Positions 22,910-35,968 of a stretch of 64,000 nucleotides of DNA are shown here, one piece after another (the first letter of the stretch is position 1; every line of letters starts with the position of its first letter). The stretch comes from Odobenus rosmarus divergens (taxonomy: Eukaryota > Chordata > Mammalia > Carnivora > Odobenidae), in NCBI RefSeq assembly GCF_000321225.1, contig NW_004450483.1, positions 1,935,745-1,999,744 of the forward strand, read 5' to 3'. The position numbers were made by a program, and so were the translations under genes. Below the pieces are notes generated by a model. It made no database searches. It was not told the DNA's origin and saw only the letters and a program-made list of their open reading frames with translations.

Positions 22910-25003
22910 TATCATCAGTAGGAAGATGTATTAGCTGTTTAGCTTGGCACTGAAGGTCTTTAAACAACCATCTCATCCCATTTCATCTCCCCTTTCTAAC
23001 TAGTTTAAAATGGTCTTTTCCTATCAGGCCAGTTCCATGATGTTTTGTGTACCCATAATTACACGTTTTGTTAATGCAGTTCTCATGACGTCTTCATGTC
23101 TCTCTGACTAATCACACCAAACCAAAGTCTAGATGCAATCCATCTCTGTGAAAATTTCCTTAGCCCATATCTACAAATTTCTCACCTGGATATTTATCTG
23201 TCTCTTAAACCACTCATCTGAAATGCATAATTACTGTCAGCTATGTGACAACGGCTAGGATAGTATATACATAGCGACCACCTATGGTAAACTACCTGTG
23301 GTGAAGGACCAGTTAGGTTTGTTTGTTTTGATTAAATTTCTAATCTGTCAGGTATTAATGCTTCTACAAACTATAGTGATCATACGGTTGGTGTCAGAAT
23401 GCTATAAAGTTTTCTCAATGCTAACTCTCAATTTCTGTACTTATCTCATCATGGACCAGTAATAAGTAGTCCATGGATCATCGCCAGTCTGTGGTCATAC
23501 TCTGAGCATCTATGAACCATTATACAATTTCACATTCTTCACAGAGCCTGGTAATCAAGTAAGTGTTTCTCAATTGATTACTGATGGTAATATCCTTATA
23601 TTTACTTAGTCACAATACTAGAGAATGTTTCATATAATCTCTGATTATAAATACTTGTAATGAGCTTTAAATATATAGTTATCTATGGAACTTAGGTTAA
23701 ATAATGATTAAAAGGGAGAGATTATAATATGCAGTGGGTATATGACTTGACAATGTAAATTTAAAGCAGCCATAAAAAAATGGGGAAAATTTTTAACCAT
23801 TTCAGTAATAACTGATATGGTGATATTACAATTATAGTTTTAAGTGTAATGTGTGATAAAAACATAATTAACTGTGGAATATTCTAATTCTGGAATCCCT
23901 TGAGTCCTCTAAGAATTCAAATATCCTATGTATCTCAATATAGATATGTAGAAACAAAGATTCCAACTCGGTACACTTAAACAGCATAGAAATAATGACA
24001 AACCAGTAGGAATGAACATTGTTAACAGTCAGACTGAGATTTTGAAATATCATTTTGCATTAAAAGAAACAAAGACTTCTTGAAGAAACAGCTAATTCCT
24101 GGTCTATGGCAGTAAATAGACAAGATGAGCCTGAAACATCTCAAAATACTAGACAGCATGGAAGCTGACTACAAAGGTCATGTCAAAAGGACTGACGGAT
24201 CAAAAGAAGAGACAAGTGGCCACAAGGGACAATCTGAGCTTCAATAAGGAAAAAAAATGGTAATATATTGAAACCTGTCAAAAATATTTAATTCATGAAT
24301 TAATAATGGTATTATTTAAAAAATGTATATCTCTGAGGATGGCAGGGAAGCAATTCATTACCCTGAAAACTTGGTAAAATAAGAGGAAAGAATCAAGTAA
24401 CACTTTCCTTGCTTTTCTTATATGAACTCTGCTACTGGGTAATCAATGAGTAAAAGGGAGGGGACTCCCTATAAAATTATCCCAATGAATAAATAAAAAC
24501 AAAAATAGAATTAAGATATTTCTATTTTGCAGCCTCCAGTGAATTTACAGATCTAGGCACTGAACATCAATGGCTGCTAACATTAAAAAAAAAAAAAGTG
24601 AAAACCGGACATTATGTGCTTCCTGATGAAATAACACAAAAAAGGGATCAATCTAACTGTGAATATGCCCCTTGATCAAGCTGCCAATCTACAAGAAATA
24701 CACACAATAGCAGAACATGTTGAATTACACCATGAATATGTGATCAGTAAAGTCCAGACCATGAGAAATTAAAGGTGAAATGGTCAAGTTCTTTCACAAG
24801 AAAATTTAAGGAGGGATTAACAGATTTAAAGCTATCTAGTTAAAAAAAACAAAAAACAAAAAGCAAAACCTAGTTGTTGTATCTAGGAAGGCACACTTGG
24901 GTGATAAAATCATAAAAAAAAAACTCAACGTAGGAAGAGGCTGTTATTGGAGGCTGTAACACGAAGAGTGTTTCTGGAATTGCTGGCTAAAATCTACTGC
25001 TTA
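22910..25003. other. Intron sequence; part may be an old unrecognised repeat
   Basis: 22910-23700 shows no feature I can name. 24060-24990 has the feel of an ancient interspersed repeat (several A-runs and a CAGCCTCCAGTGAATTTACA landmark), but I cannot assign a family. Confidence 0.4.
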
Positions 25004-25233
25004 GGGGCACCTGGGTGGCTGTTGTTAAGCGTCTGCCTTCGGCTCAGGTCATGATCCCGGGTCCTGGGATCGAGCCCCACATCAGCCTCTGTGCTCAGCG
25101 GGAAGCCTGCTTCTCCCTCTCCCCGACTTGTGTTCCCTCTCTCGCTGTGTCTCTCTCTCTCTCTCTGTCAGATAAATAAATAAATAAAATCTTTAAAAAA
25201 AAAACAAAAAACAACACTTTTAAAAAATAAAAT
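25004..25233 (+). mobile_element. CAN-SINE, first of a back-to-back pair
   Basis: Head missing a few bases (GGGTGGCTGTTGTTAAGCG). Bounded on both sides by AAAATCTACTGCTTA. Confidence 0.93.
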
Positions 25234-25248
25234 AAAATCTACTGCTTA

Positions 25249-25445
25249 AGGGTCGTGGGTGGCTCAGTCAGTTAAGTGTCTGCCTTCAGCTCAGGTCATG
25301 ATTCCAGGGTCCTGGGATCAAGTCCCACATTGAGCTCCCTGCCCAGCGGGGAGTCTGCTTCTGCCTCTGCTCCTCTCCCCTGCTCATGCTCTCTCTCTCT
25401 CATTCTTGCTCTCAAATAAATAAAAATTAAAAATTAAAAAAAATT
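25249..25445 (+). mobile_element. CAN-SINE, second of a back-to-back pair
   Basis: Begins directly after the middle copy of AAAATCTACTGCTTA and is followed by a third copy, AAAATCTACTGCTT. A different subtype from its neighbour (body with CTCATGCTCTCTCTC). Confidence 0.93.
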
Positions 25446-25794
25446 AAAATCTACTGCTTGACCTGGAGGTAAGTGCCGATGTTCACTAAAATATAGTACA
25501 TACTTGTATCTCTGTTTTATTTTATAATAGGTTAAAAAAATCAACGTAAAAGGAGGAGATTTAGGATATGAATAGATGTTGTAATATTTTCCACCCATCC
25601 TCAACCATTCATTTCATGTTCCCCTATAGTGCCCTTCCCTCCTTTCCTTTGGAGACTACTGTTCTAAACATAAACTAAACAGCTATGACTACTTAATATT
25701 CCAGCCTGTCTATTGTCACATGTTAGAAGTAAAGTAACTCAGTCCCACTAAAATTTTATGTATTGTGGATAGGAGCAACATTAATTTTAAGTGG

Positions 25795-26476
25795 TGTGGG
25801 GTAGCTATTAAAATAATTCCCTTATTTGTAATTATTAAAAGATTTCAAAACAATATAGAAATATCAAGTAAGAAGTCAATGACCATCCCTTACCTTCTCT
25901 GCCTCATTCCCCAGAGATAGCCACTATTAATACTTTGAGATGTATACTCTTCTAGATCTTTGTTTATAAAAAAATATAAATATATATTATACATAACTAC
26001 ACAATTTCTTTAATCAACAAAAACTAGGATATATTATTCTGCAATTTTTCTTTTGCACTTAGCATTTTGTAGACATCTTTTCATATCAATATATATCTCT
26101 AACTCAATTTTAATTGCTGCATATTATTCCAAATTATGGATCTGTCATAATTTCTTAACCATTTCTGTTCATTCATTTAGAGTGTTTCTAATTTTTTAGT
26201 ATTACAAACATTATTGTAATAAAAATCCTTGAACACATTAATTAAAACACCTATATAAATATTCTAAAGGATGGAATCTGAGAAATGAATGATCAAAGAT
26301 TATATTCACATTAATATTTGCATTCCAAAAGGGTTTAAGTTACAAGTTATACTTCAACAATGTTTCAGGATGTCCACTTTGCATACTCTGACCAAAAATG
26401 GATATTTTTAATTCTTTGAATTTTTGCAAATCTGATGAAATTGGTATCTCATTGTTACTTTCATGGTTATATTTTA
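25795..26476 (-). mobile_element. Old LINE-1 3' region, antisense
   Basis: Contains TTTGCACTTAGCATTTTGTA, ATTGCTGCATATTATTCCA and GTTCATTCATTTAGAGTGTT type landmarks of an old L1 3' end read backwards. It continues past the short SINE to about 26700. Confidence 0.6.
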
Positions 26477-26605
26477 TTTTTTAGATTTCTGTTTTAAGTT
26501 TATTTATTTTTTTAGTAACCTCTACACCCAATATGGGGCTTGAATTCATGACCCTGAGATCAGAAGCTGCATGTTCTACTACCTGAGCCAGCCAGGTAGG
26601 TGCCC
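26477..26605 (-). mobile_element. Short carnivore tRNA-SINE
   Basis: Antisense short form (TTTTTTTAGTAACCTCTACA to GCCAGCCAGGTAGGTGCCC). TSD TTCATGGTTATATTTTA on both sides. Confidence 0.9.
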
Positions 26606-27109
26606 TTCATGGTTATATTTTAGATGATTAGGGAAAACAAGCAATTTTTCACAATATCATTCATTTGTATTTCTCCTGTTAAATGCCTATCTCTTTTTCC
26701 TATATTTCTAATTACATGTCTAAAAGAATGCTTGGAATAAATATGAAGCATGAATATAAAATAAAAATATTACGAATAAAATAAAAATATTAAATTTTTC
26801 TGTAATCCATGTTGAAATTATTTTCTATTTAACCTTTTAGTTTTGTTTTCCCCCATGATTGATTTAAAATGTTTATGGTTGTATAAATGTTTATGTACTT
26901 AGGCGTAACATTCGCTAATTCAAAAAAATGTTTGTGTGTTCCTTACGTAGGCTTAACAGTGTATGTAAATTCAAATTATTCAGTGAAAATAAATACAAGT
27001 AGTTTCATAAAGATGCCTAAAACAAAACAAAACACACACACAAAAGCTTTGTCTAGACAGGTTGTGATGAATGAAAGCACACAGCAGAATTATGGAAAGT
27101 CATTGGGTG

Positions 27110-27298
27110 GGGGCACCTGGGTGGCTCAGTTGGCTGCCTTCGGAGTGGGTCAAGATCCTGGGGTCCTGGGATAGAGTCCCACGTCAGGCTCCCTGCTCAG
27201 CGGGCAGCCTGCTTCTCCCTCTCCCTCTGCCCCTCATCCCCCCTTGTGCTCTCCCTCACTCTCAAATAAATAAATCTTTAAAAAAAAAAAGTAAAAAA
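27110..27298 (+). mobile_element. CAN-SINE
   Basis: Sense copy between exact TSDs GAAAGTCATTGGGTG. Confidence 0.95.
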
Positions 27299-27401
27299 GA
27301 AAGTCATTGGGTGATCTGAATACTGTAGGGTGATGCCGATGAAGTCATATACACAGCTCCACTCTGACAGAAGAGATTTTCTCCATTTCAAGGGAATATA
27401 T

Positions 27402-27595
27402 ATTTACAGATTTCATGTATTTGAGAGAGAGAGAGAGAGAACATGCGTGCAAGGGGCAGAGGGAGATAGAATCCCAAGCAGAGTCCCCGCTGAGCACAGA
27501 GCCTGACACAGGGCTTCATCCCAGGACCCTGAGATCATGAACAGAGCTGAAATCAGGAGTCCGACGCTCAACTGACTAAGCCACCCAGGCGCCCC
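27402..27595 (-). mobile_element. CAN-SINE
   Basis: Antisense copy with AG repeat and GCCACCCAGGCGCCCC. TSD TCAAGGGAATATAT / TCAAGGGATTATAT. Confidence 0.93.
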
Positions 27596-27724
27596 TCAAG
27601 GGATTATATTTTTAAATTGTTTGATTATTCTAACCAATCTGCCAAAAAGTTTTCAAATACATGCAAATTAAAAACAAGGTTTAAGAAGAAGCTATAAACT
27701 GGTTCTACAATACAGAAATAGTTA

Positions 27725-28135
27725 TCATATAGCTAAATTACTTAACATCTCTGTGTCTCGCTTTCCTCATCTGTAAAGTGGAGACGATAATACTCTTACC
27801 TCACTGGGATGTTGTAAGGATTAAATGAGATTAATAGACATAAAGTCCGGGGCACCTGAGTGGCTCAGTCGTTAAGCATCTGCCTTTGGCTCAGGTCATG
27901 ATCCCAGGGTCCTGGGATTGAGCCCTGCATCGGGCTCCCTGCTCGGCGGGGAGCCTGCTTCTCCCTCTCCCACTCCCCCTGCTCGTGCTCCCTCTCTCAC
28001 TGTGTCTCTCTCTGTCAAATAAGTAAATAAAATCTTAAAAAAAAAAAAAATTTGACATAAAGTCCTACCTAAGAAGGCGTTGGGGCCCTTAGTAATGCTA
28101 TTAGGTGTTGACTATTATTATTACCTGTGTCCAGT
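27725..28135 (+). repeat. MIR, split by a CAN-SINE
   Basis: The MIR core (AAATTACTTAACATCTCTGTG, CTCATCTGTAAAGTGGAGAC, GTAAGGATTAAATGAGATTA) resumes after the SINE with GTGTTGACTATTATTATTA. Confidence 0.85.
27849..28050 (+). mobile_element. CAN-SINE inside MIR
   Basis: Close to the family consensus throughout. TSD GACATAAAGTCC on both sides. Confidence 0.95.
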
Positions 28136-29706
28136 ACAGCAAAATCTCTTGAAATTACTATCTTCACAGTCTTTCTTGAATACTCTGTAATCAGCCTCTG
28201 GCCATCATATTACCACAAAACTGTTCTTACAAGGTCACTGACGATGTCCACATTTCTAATCCAGTTCTTATCTGACATAGCTGATCACTCCTGACTCGCT
28301 TGTCTTCAAAGAAACACGCATGTCTGAAAGAATGAAAGGCTTTCTTTTTGTCTAAAGGGCTGCTTCCTCCTGGTCTCCTCTCCTAGTTCTTCCTCATCTC
28401 TCTAGCTCTAATCTCAAGTATTCCAGCTCTGAGGACGTTTCTCTTCAGTATCCTCTAGATTTCCCCTCAGTGCTCTCATTTCATGGCTTTAAATATTAGC
28501 TGTAAGCAGACAATTCCCAGATGCCTATCTTCAGTCCAGACCTCCCTTCTGAATTCCAGTACTGTACACTGAATTGCCCACCCTCCTTCCTGTGGATCTG
28601 TAAAAGTCTTATAAATTTAACTTGTCGTAAGACTAATTCCTGACCCACCCTCCCACACCTGCTTTTCTCGGTTGGTCCCAACGTCCTGAATAGTTACTCC
28701 ATTTTTCTAGTTGCTCAGGCCAAAAACTTTGGAATCATTCCTGAATCCTTTTTCTCTCACATCCTATAGCCAATACATCAGTAAATGCTGTCCCTTCCAT
28801 TTTCTAAATATATACAAAATCTGATTACTTCTCACAACCACCATTATTTCTCACATTGATCATGGTTAACAGTCTGCTAGCTGGGCTCTTCTCTCAAAAG
28901 AGCTGCCACTGTTATCTTTTCAAAATCCCACCATGTCTTTTACCTGTTCAAACTGTCTAATGGCCTTGCTTAGAATTAAAAGCCAAAGTCTTTAAATGTC
29001 TTATAAAATCCTACTCCACCTTAACCTCATCAATACTCTCCTCTTCTAGCTTACACTGCACCAGCCATACTGGTCTCTCTGCTATTCCTTAAGCAAACTA
29101 TTTCATGGCCTTTCATTGATGTTTCCTTTCCTCTAGGTATATGCAGAACGCCTTCTGTTTATCTTCTCAGTGAGGGCTTCCCTGATACCCTACTTCTGGT
29201 TGCCTCAATCCCCTTTCTCAGGTAATTTTTCTACATAGCATCTATTATTATCTATTACTTATTCAGTTAACTAAAGAAAATTGAGTATAATGTATATATA
29301 GTAAGATGTACAAATCTTAAATGTGCAACCCAAAATTTTACATGTATAATATACATACGTGTATACACATCTTTGTAACCACTACAAACCAATATACACA
29401 TTTTCAAAATCCAAGAGAGCTGCTTCATGAGCCTCCTAGCTAATAAAACCCTTCCAGGGGTGACTGCTATTCTCACTTCTATCAGTATAGATTGGTATTT
29501 TGCCTGTTACTGAACTTCACTTCCATGGAACGTCTGCTATGTATTCTGATGTACTCAATTATTTGTTTATAATCTGTCTTGCCCAACAGAATGCAAGCTT
29601 CATGAGGGTTTGGTTTTATCTGCCTCATTCACTGCTGTATCCATGGTGTCTATAAACAGGACTTGCGACATAGAAGGTGCTCAAGAAATATTCACTGAAT
29701 GAATAA
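28136..29706 (+). repeat. LINE-2 remnant including the 3' end
   Basis: Long old L2 ending in TTCACTGCTGTATCCATGG, GAAGGTGCTCAAGAAATATT and CACTGAATGAATAA. Upstream landmarks are CTCAGTGAGGGCTTCCCTGA and TCACAACCACCATTATTTCT. 29240-29540 resembles a different insert within it. Confidence 0.7.
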
Positions 29707-29934
29707 TCAAAATAGCATCATTAGAAGAGGCTTTCCTCTTCCTGAAATTTGACAGGCAAAATTTACTTTTCAGTAGAATTATCATCATTATTACAAATAC
29801 CTATGGAAAAAAGATATTCACAATGAAGCCGAAAACTTGGGTAGATGTTCTATCAGTAATTGAATAAGGAATATTAGAATCTATCACTTTCTCTTTTGCT
29901 CTGTGAAAGACACTGTTAAGAGAATAAAAGGGCA

Positions 29935-30133
29935 GGGCGCCTGGGTGGCTCAGTTGGTTAAGCGACTGCCTTCGGCTCAGGTCATGATCCTGGAGTCCCG
30001 GGATCGAGTCCCACATCGGGCTCCCTGCTCAGCAGGGAGTCTGCTTCTCCCTCTGACCCTCTTCCCTCTCGTGCCCTCTCTCTCTCATTCTCTCTCTCTC
30101 AAATAAATAAAATCTTAAAAAAAAAAAAAAAAC
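29935..30133 (+). mobile_element. CAN-SINE
   Basis: Sense copy with TSD AATAAAAGGGCA on both sides. Confidence 0.95.
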
Positions 30134-30206
30134 ACAATAAAAGGGCAAACCAAAGAGTGGGAAAAAAATATTTGCAAATCACATATCTACCAAAAATGTG
30201 TATCTA

Positions 30207-30371
30207 GGGGCCCCTGGGTGGCTCAGTCGGTTAAGTTGTCTGCCTTCAGCTCAAGTCATGATCCCAGGGTCCTGGGATCGAGCCCTGTGTGAGCCTGCTT
30301 CTCCTTCTCCTCCCTGCTTGTGCTCTATCTTTGTTCTCTCTCAAATAAATAAAATCTTAAAAAAAAAAAAA
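30207..30371 (+). mobile_element. CAN-SINE
   Basis: Sense copy with an internal deletion of the ATCGGGCTCCCTGCTC part. TSD GTGTATCTAG on both sides. Confidence 0.93.
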
Positions 30372-31206
30372 GTGTATCTAGAATATATAAAGGGTTCTTA
30401 AAAAAAAGAGCAAAAAAATAAACAATGCAATTAAATAATGCGCAAAACATTTAAACAGACATCAGAGAAAATACGATGCTCAACATCATTAGTATTAGAG
30501 AAATGCAAAGTAAATCCGTGATAAGATAAAACACACCTATTAGAAAAGCTTAAAAAGAAACAAAACAAAATGGACAGCACCACATGCCAAAAAGGATGTG
30601 AATGACTGGAACTTGCAAATATTGCCAGTAGGGATACAAAGTGGTTCAGACACCCTGGAAAACAATTTGGCAGTTTCATATAAAGCTAAATATACACTTA
30701 CCATATGACCCAGCAATCCCACTCCGGGGTTTTACCCTACAGAAAAGAGAACTTAAATCCACACAAAAACGTGTAAATGAATTTTTTCCCGTAGTCTATT
30801 AATAAAAAAACAAAAACAAAACAAAATGACCAGAAACAATCCAGATGTTCTTCAATGGGTGAATGAATAAACAAAAAAAAGGAATGAACTATTGAAACAC
30901 ACAATAACTTAAATTTTAAATGTATTATTGTAAAAAACCAGTCTCAGAAGGTTACATAACATAGGATTCCATTTATGAGATATTTTGGAAAGGACAAAAC
31001 TATAGAGTCAAAGAACAGACCAGTGATTGCCAGGGATTGGTGGGGCGGGGGGGCGGGGGGGGACAGAAGGTTAGATTACAAAGGAGTAGCATGCAAGATT
31101 TTATGGGGTAATGAACTGTCCTTATTCTGATTGTGGTGGTGGTTACATGAATCTATACATGTGCTAAAACTACACAACACACCAAAAAAAAAAAAACTAT
31201 GTTATT

Positions 31207-31402
31207 TTTTTTAAAAGATTTTATTTATTTGAGAAAGAGAGAATGAGAGAGAGAATGAGCACATAAGAGGGGGGAGGGTCAGAGGGAGAAGCAGACTCCC
31301 TGCAGAGCAGGGAGCCTGATGTGGAACTCCATCCTGACACTTCAGGATCATGATCTGAGCAGAAGGTGATCGCTTAACCTACTGAGCCACCCAGGCGCCC
31401 CC
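31207..31402 (-). mobile_element. CAN-SINE
   Basis: Antisense copy directly after the L1 A-tail. TSD ACTATGTTATTTT on both sides. Confidence 0.95.
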
Positions 31403-31559
31403 ACTATGTTATTTTAAAAAACAAAATATCCCCCTGCTCTTTCACCCCAAATCCTTCTCTCCTTTTTATTCTGAAGTTTTCGTTCTTTTTTTCTTACATT
31501 TCCCTTTTCCCTTATTCATATAATCTCCTAGGCATACAAAATGTTCGTATTTTCTCAAG

Positions 31560-31915
31560 TATGCCATGTTTTCTCTTGATTTCAGGTCTTTATTCATGCT
31601 GATGGTCCACGGTGAAAACAACTCTCTTGGCTAATTCTTATTCATTCTTCTGCCTTCAGTAAATTACTTCTTCTTAGAAGCCTTCCCTACCCTTTGCTCC
31701 CAGGCTGTATTAGATATTCTGTCATATAATCCCATAGCATTCTGCACTTTCCCCTTCATGACTTCACATATTTAATTGTCAAGACATGCCCCATTTCTTT
31801 CTCCCCCACCATCCTGCAAGCTCCATGAAGGCAAAGATAATTGATGTTTTGCTCAACTAAGTAATCCTTAGCACCAACACTATGCAAGGGACCTATCAGA
31901 CCCACCTCAATGAAT
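31560..31915 (+). repeat. LINE-2 fragment
   Basis: L2-like landmarks GCCTTCCCTACCCTTTGC, CCATCCTGCAAGCTCCATGA and CACCTCAATGAATGCT. Confidence 0.6.
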
Positions 31916-33812
31916 GCTCTAAAACCTACTTGTATTTTGCAGATTGCTATTAAATAACTTGTTCTACTCTCTGACTTTTTCAATCTACATTTTGAAGGCA
32001 GAGAGAAAACATCTTACCTCGTTTTTCCAAATAAAATATTATTTCAAACACACTTTTGCTTGTGACAGTGAGTTAAAACTTAAGTATTCTCTTTATGTAT
32101 CCTCTCCCCTCCACTTTTTTTTCCTTTTGTTCAGGATGTTGTAAAATTCCCCTTCACATTCACTGAACATCTGCATGTTTTCTTCTTGAGTTCTCTGTAT
32201 CACACAACAGAAACATTCTTCCCTGGCATTTATTATCAGTACAAATACATTTCTAAATAACTTTGACCACTTAAAATTTAAATTAATTTAATGTGTTACT
32301 CTACATTTCTGGCTTTTTTAGAAAGGATTTTATAATCTAATAATTTAAACAATAAAAAAACCCTACCTTAATCAAATCAATAAATAACAATATGGTTAAT
32401 TATGTCTGAGACCCAGCATGTCACTTTAATTAAAAAAGGAAAGTCGTAACACTCTGTATTTCATTGATAGCAGTCAGTGATATCAGATACCAATGTACAC
32501 TACCTTTACCAAAACTGCTAAGGACTAAAATGACTGAATTTAGGGGCCTTCTTATTGTTAACCACAGTTTACTTCACATATGTAAAGTTCCATTTTTTAA
32601 ACTTTATTATGATAAAAAACAAAATCTAGTTGCACAAATATTGACCACTCTGTTATATTTTGGAGAATCATGTTAAAATATAACAACCCCCAAATAGGAA
32701 ATAGAGGGGGATGGGGCATTTTAAAGAAAACGAAAAGTTCAAGAGAGCCTTACCTACACATTTTAAATGGAATCAGACAAATAGATTTCCAAGTTACAAG
32801 CACTCAGAATTACCAGATATAGTCATGTGAGGAAAGCAAGTCATTTGGTTTTTTAAAGGAGAGACTGACATAAGCTTTGTGAAATAAAAGAACTAACACT
32901 CCTCTCTAGAAGAATATGGCCAGGTGAGGCCCTCAACAATAAAACTACTATATGGAACAGAACTTTGAATGTGTATATTAAAATAAATTAAAAATATCTA
33001 TCTAAGGAAAACTTAACTCCCTTTTAGGCTGTTATCCTTATTAGGCTTGGCAATTTGTCGCAAGAGAATATAAAACCTATCACAAACTCAACCAGTGGTT
33101 ACCTATAATCACTGGTTATGTAGAAAAGCTGTACTCCAGGTAATTCTAAAGGACTATAACCTTTTGATAAAGAGATCATGAGAAGGAATCTAGGTAGAGA
33201 CACACAAATGAAAGACAGCCACTTCAAATATGCCTATAGCAGGGGAAAAGGGTTTTTTGGAAGCGGCAACGTTTGACACAATGAAAAAGTTGTTACAGAG
33301 TGTTGTGTAGAAGAAGCCAATCACTGTAAATTCCATATCAATAAAGGGATTTGTGGCAGAGAAGAAACACAACCAACATACGATAATATACTTCACTCTG
33401 TGCCTTATAAATAAAAATTTATAATGATGTCACTAAATGATGAAAACAACACAAGCCTCACTGAGGTGAAAAGCATCTTTTATAATAATGATGATGAATG
33501 CCAAAAACCCTACTTTTCCTGTATAGTTTTTATTATCTCTTATGGTCTGCAAAAATTATCTTTATAACATAGAACACTAGCTTGAGGAAAAATAACAAAA
33601 AATCCACTTCAACCATTCTTCTCTTCAGGTATTAAATTTTATGTGATTGTGAAAATACTTCTATTCAGAGGAACTTTTCAGTGCAACTATGTTGGCAGCA
33701 CTCACTAGCTATTCCATTTGTTGCTTAATCCTAATAGGGCATTAAATAAAAACTTTGGTACTGAGTAAATGGAGCCTAACTCAACAACATCAAATTAGTT
33801 CTCTTCACTTAC
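31916..33812. other. PTPN4 intron, unique sequence
   Basis: 1.9 kb just downstream (in transcript direction) of the exon at 33813-33900. No repeat or gene recognised. A candidate place for splicing regulatory sequence, but nothing specific is visible. Confidence 0.45.
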
Positions 33813-33900
33813 CCTTGCATAGTGGAATTCAACTCCATAGAGTTCTAAGGTACGTGCTGTGTTCAGGTAATTAAATTCTGCTTCTGCAGGAGATAAACCT
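33813..33900 (-). CDS. PTPN4: PTPN4 exon, FERM F2-F3 junction (GLSPAEAEFNYLNTARTLEL)
   Basis: Coding exon of 88 bases. Its first base completes a Thr codon, then it encodes GLSPAEAEFNYLNTARTLEL followed by YGVEFHYAR, ending on a codon boundary (AGG). The acceptor is TCTTTACAG|AGG and the donor AAGG|GTAAGTG. The stretch with LNTARTLELYGVEFHYA is the end of the F2 lobe and the entry into the pleckstrin-like F3 lobe; 'A..LE.YGV..H.A' is a diagnostic FERM pattern. A large, repeat-loaded intron of about 17.7 kb follows. Confidence 0.96.
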
Positions 33901-34119
33901 CTGTAAAGACATTATGTTAAAAATTATACCAATCAAAAATATGGCCAAATTAGAAAAAGAGCTTATTTACCTGGAAATATTTCAGCATTCTAGTTGAACC
34001 TTTTATATACACCATGCATGACTACTCCTCTTAGTTCTGTACAGTAATATCTAACTTACCTGGAGGGTACATTTTCAGGAACACAAATCATTATTTTGTA
34101 GAATATTTTATTTTCCAGA

Positions 34120-34845
34120 AATACAAGAATGCACCAGGGGATGTGGAGAAAAAGGAATCCTTGTGCACTGCTGGTGGGAATGCAAACTGGTGTAGCCACT
34201 GTGGGAAATAGTATGGAGGTTCCTCCCAAAATTAAAAATACCATATGTTCTAGTAATTCCACCATTGGGTGTTCACCAAAGAAAATGAAAACACTCTTTC
34301 AAAACAATATATGCACCCCTATCCTTATTGCAGCATTATTTACAACAGCCAAGATAAGGAAGCAAGTCAGCGTCCATTGATAGATGAATGGATACGACAT
34401 GGTTTTCGGCCATAAAAAAGAATGAGATCTTGCCATTTGTGACAAAATGGATGGACCTAAAGGTTATTATACTGAGTGAAATCAGTCAGACTAAGACAAA
34501 CACCATATGATTTCACTTATATGTGGAATCTAAAAAAATTAAGAAACAAAAAGCACAAAACAGACCCATAAACACAGAGAACAAACTGATGGTTGCCAAC
34601 GGGGATGGGCAAAATGGTGTGAAAGGAGTAGGAGATACAGGCTTCCAGTTATAGAATGAGTTAATAGTGAGGAATCATTAGGCACAGCATAGGGAATACA
34701 GTCAATGGTATTGTAATAGCGTTGTATGGTAACAGATGGTAGCTGTATTTGTGAGTGTAGCGTAAGGAACAGACTTCCCCAATAACTATGTTATACACCT
34801 GAAACTAATATAACTGTGTGGCAACTATATTTTAAAAAATGGATG
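34120..34845 (+). mobile_element. Old LINE-1 3' end
   Basis: ORF2 tail landmarks GGGGATGTGGAGAAAAAGGA, TGCACTGCTGGTGGGAATGC and GCCATTTGTGACAAAATGG are followed by a 3' UTR ending ACCTGAAACTAATATAACTG. 5'-truncated, about 220 bp from the exon at 33813. Confidence 0.85.
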
Positions 34846-35968
34846 AGGTTTTAAAAGTCCCTAGCTGTTCTTACGGCTGACAAAGTCATTTACTCTCTGA
34901 CAACTTTTTAAAGGAAGTGTTTTTCAAAATTTTCAAAATTTGGTCCATATACTGTATCTGCATTTAAATCACACAGGTGCTTCTGAAACATGCAAACTTT
35001 GAGACAACTTCCAAAGCATGCTTCTTAGAGTATGGTGTACAGTCAGGTGTTGATTCATAACAAGTACAGAAACAGAGAGAGTCAAAGTCTTTTATATTTC
35101 ATAGCATTTTGGCAGAGTAATTTCAAGTCTATTGAATCTAATAAGAGAAACAAAGACTTGTAATTTTTTACGTCTCGATTTCTCCATTCTACTTTCCTAG
35201 TAATTCACTTTTATTATATCTTTCAGAAGTTTCATTCCATGACAGATTGGGGGGAAAATTGGTCTTTCATCACAGATAGTTTCAGAAGTACTGCTGTATA
35301 CATCTGATACAGAAGGGATAACATCCAAATTGTTTATATTTAAGAAATGTGCCAGGTGATTCTTATGAATACAAGTTTGAGAACTACTACTCTAGCAAAG
35401 GCTTTCAAAACAGATTTACTCCTATATTATATGTGCTTCTAAAAACCTTCATTATCTGATGTTATCTGACTATAGCAGAGCAAAAACAGCAAATTACAAA
35501 AGCAAAGATATCAACCTTTCACTCACTAATGATATCAGAAAAGGAAGCCAAGAGCCTGCCAATGCATGATCATAAAAATGGGATTCCTAATAAAAGTACA
35601 TATACCTCAATTTTCTATAAAGTTCAATTAAGTTAAATAAATATTCTACCTCCCCACCCCACCCCTACTCCTCAGTTAAACTGGATGATTCTATTTTTTC
35701 TTTGTTTAAAGATCTGAGGATCATTTCTTTAAACCAAATACAAACATATAATCAATACCTTGTCAAACTTTTTCCTTACAGAAGAGATTTTTCCATTACT
35801 GGCAAATTTTTTTTTAAAAATCTGGTTTATCTTTAAACGCTTGATTCGGATATGCTAAGTGTAAAACTTTTATTACAAATGGCATTTTTACTGTTAGACC
35901 AAAATAGCCCCCTCACAGGCATTAGGCCAGTCTATTGAAATTCTCATTTTATTAGTCTTATTTTATGT
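34846..35968. other. Intron, mostly unique, with possible MER5-type pieces
   Basis: At about 35225-35395 the ending GCCAGGTGATTCTTATG...TTTGAGAACTACT resembles a MER5-type hAT element. The rest shows nothing I can name. Confidence 0.4.

Larger units (their letters stand above)
29880..31195 (+). mobile_element. Old LINE-1 3' portion, split by two SINEs
   Basis: Begins with TTTTGCTCTGTGAAAGACAC. ORF2 end pieces ACATCATTAGTATTAGAGAA and CCATATGACCCAGCAATCCC follow, then a 3' UTR with a G-run near 31040 and an A-tail at 31184-31196. Confidence 0.8.
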
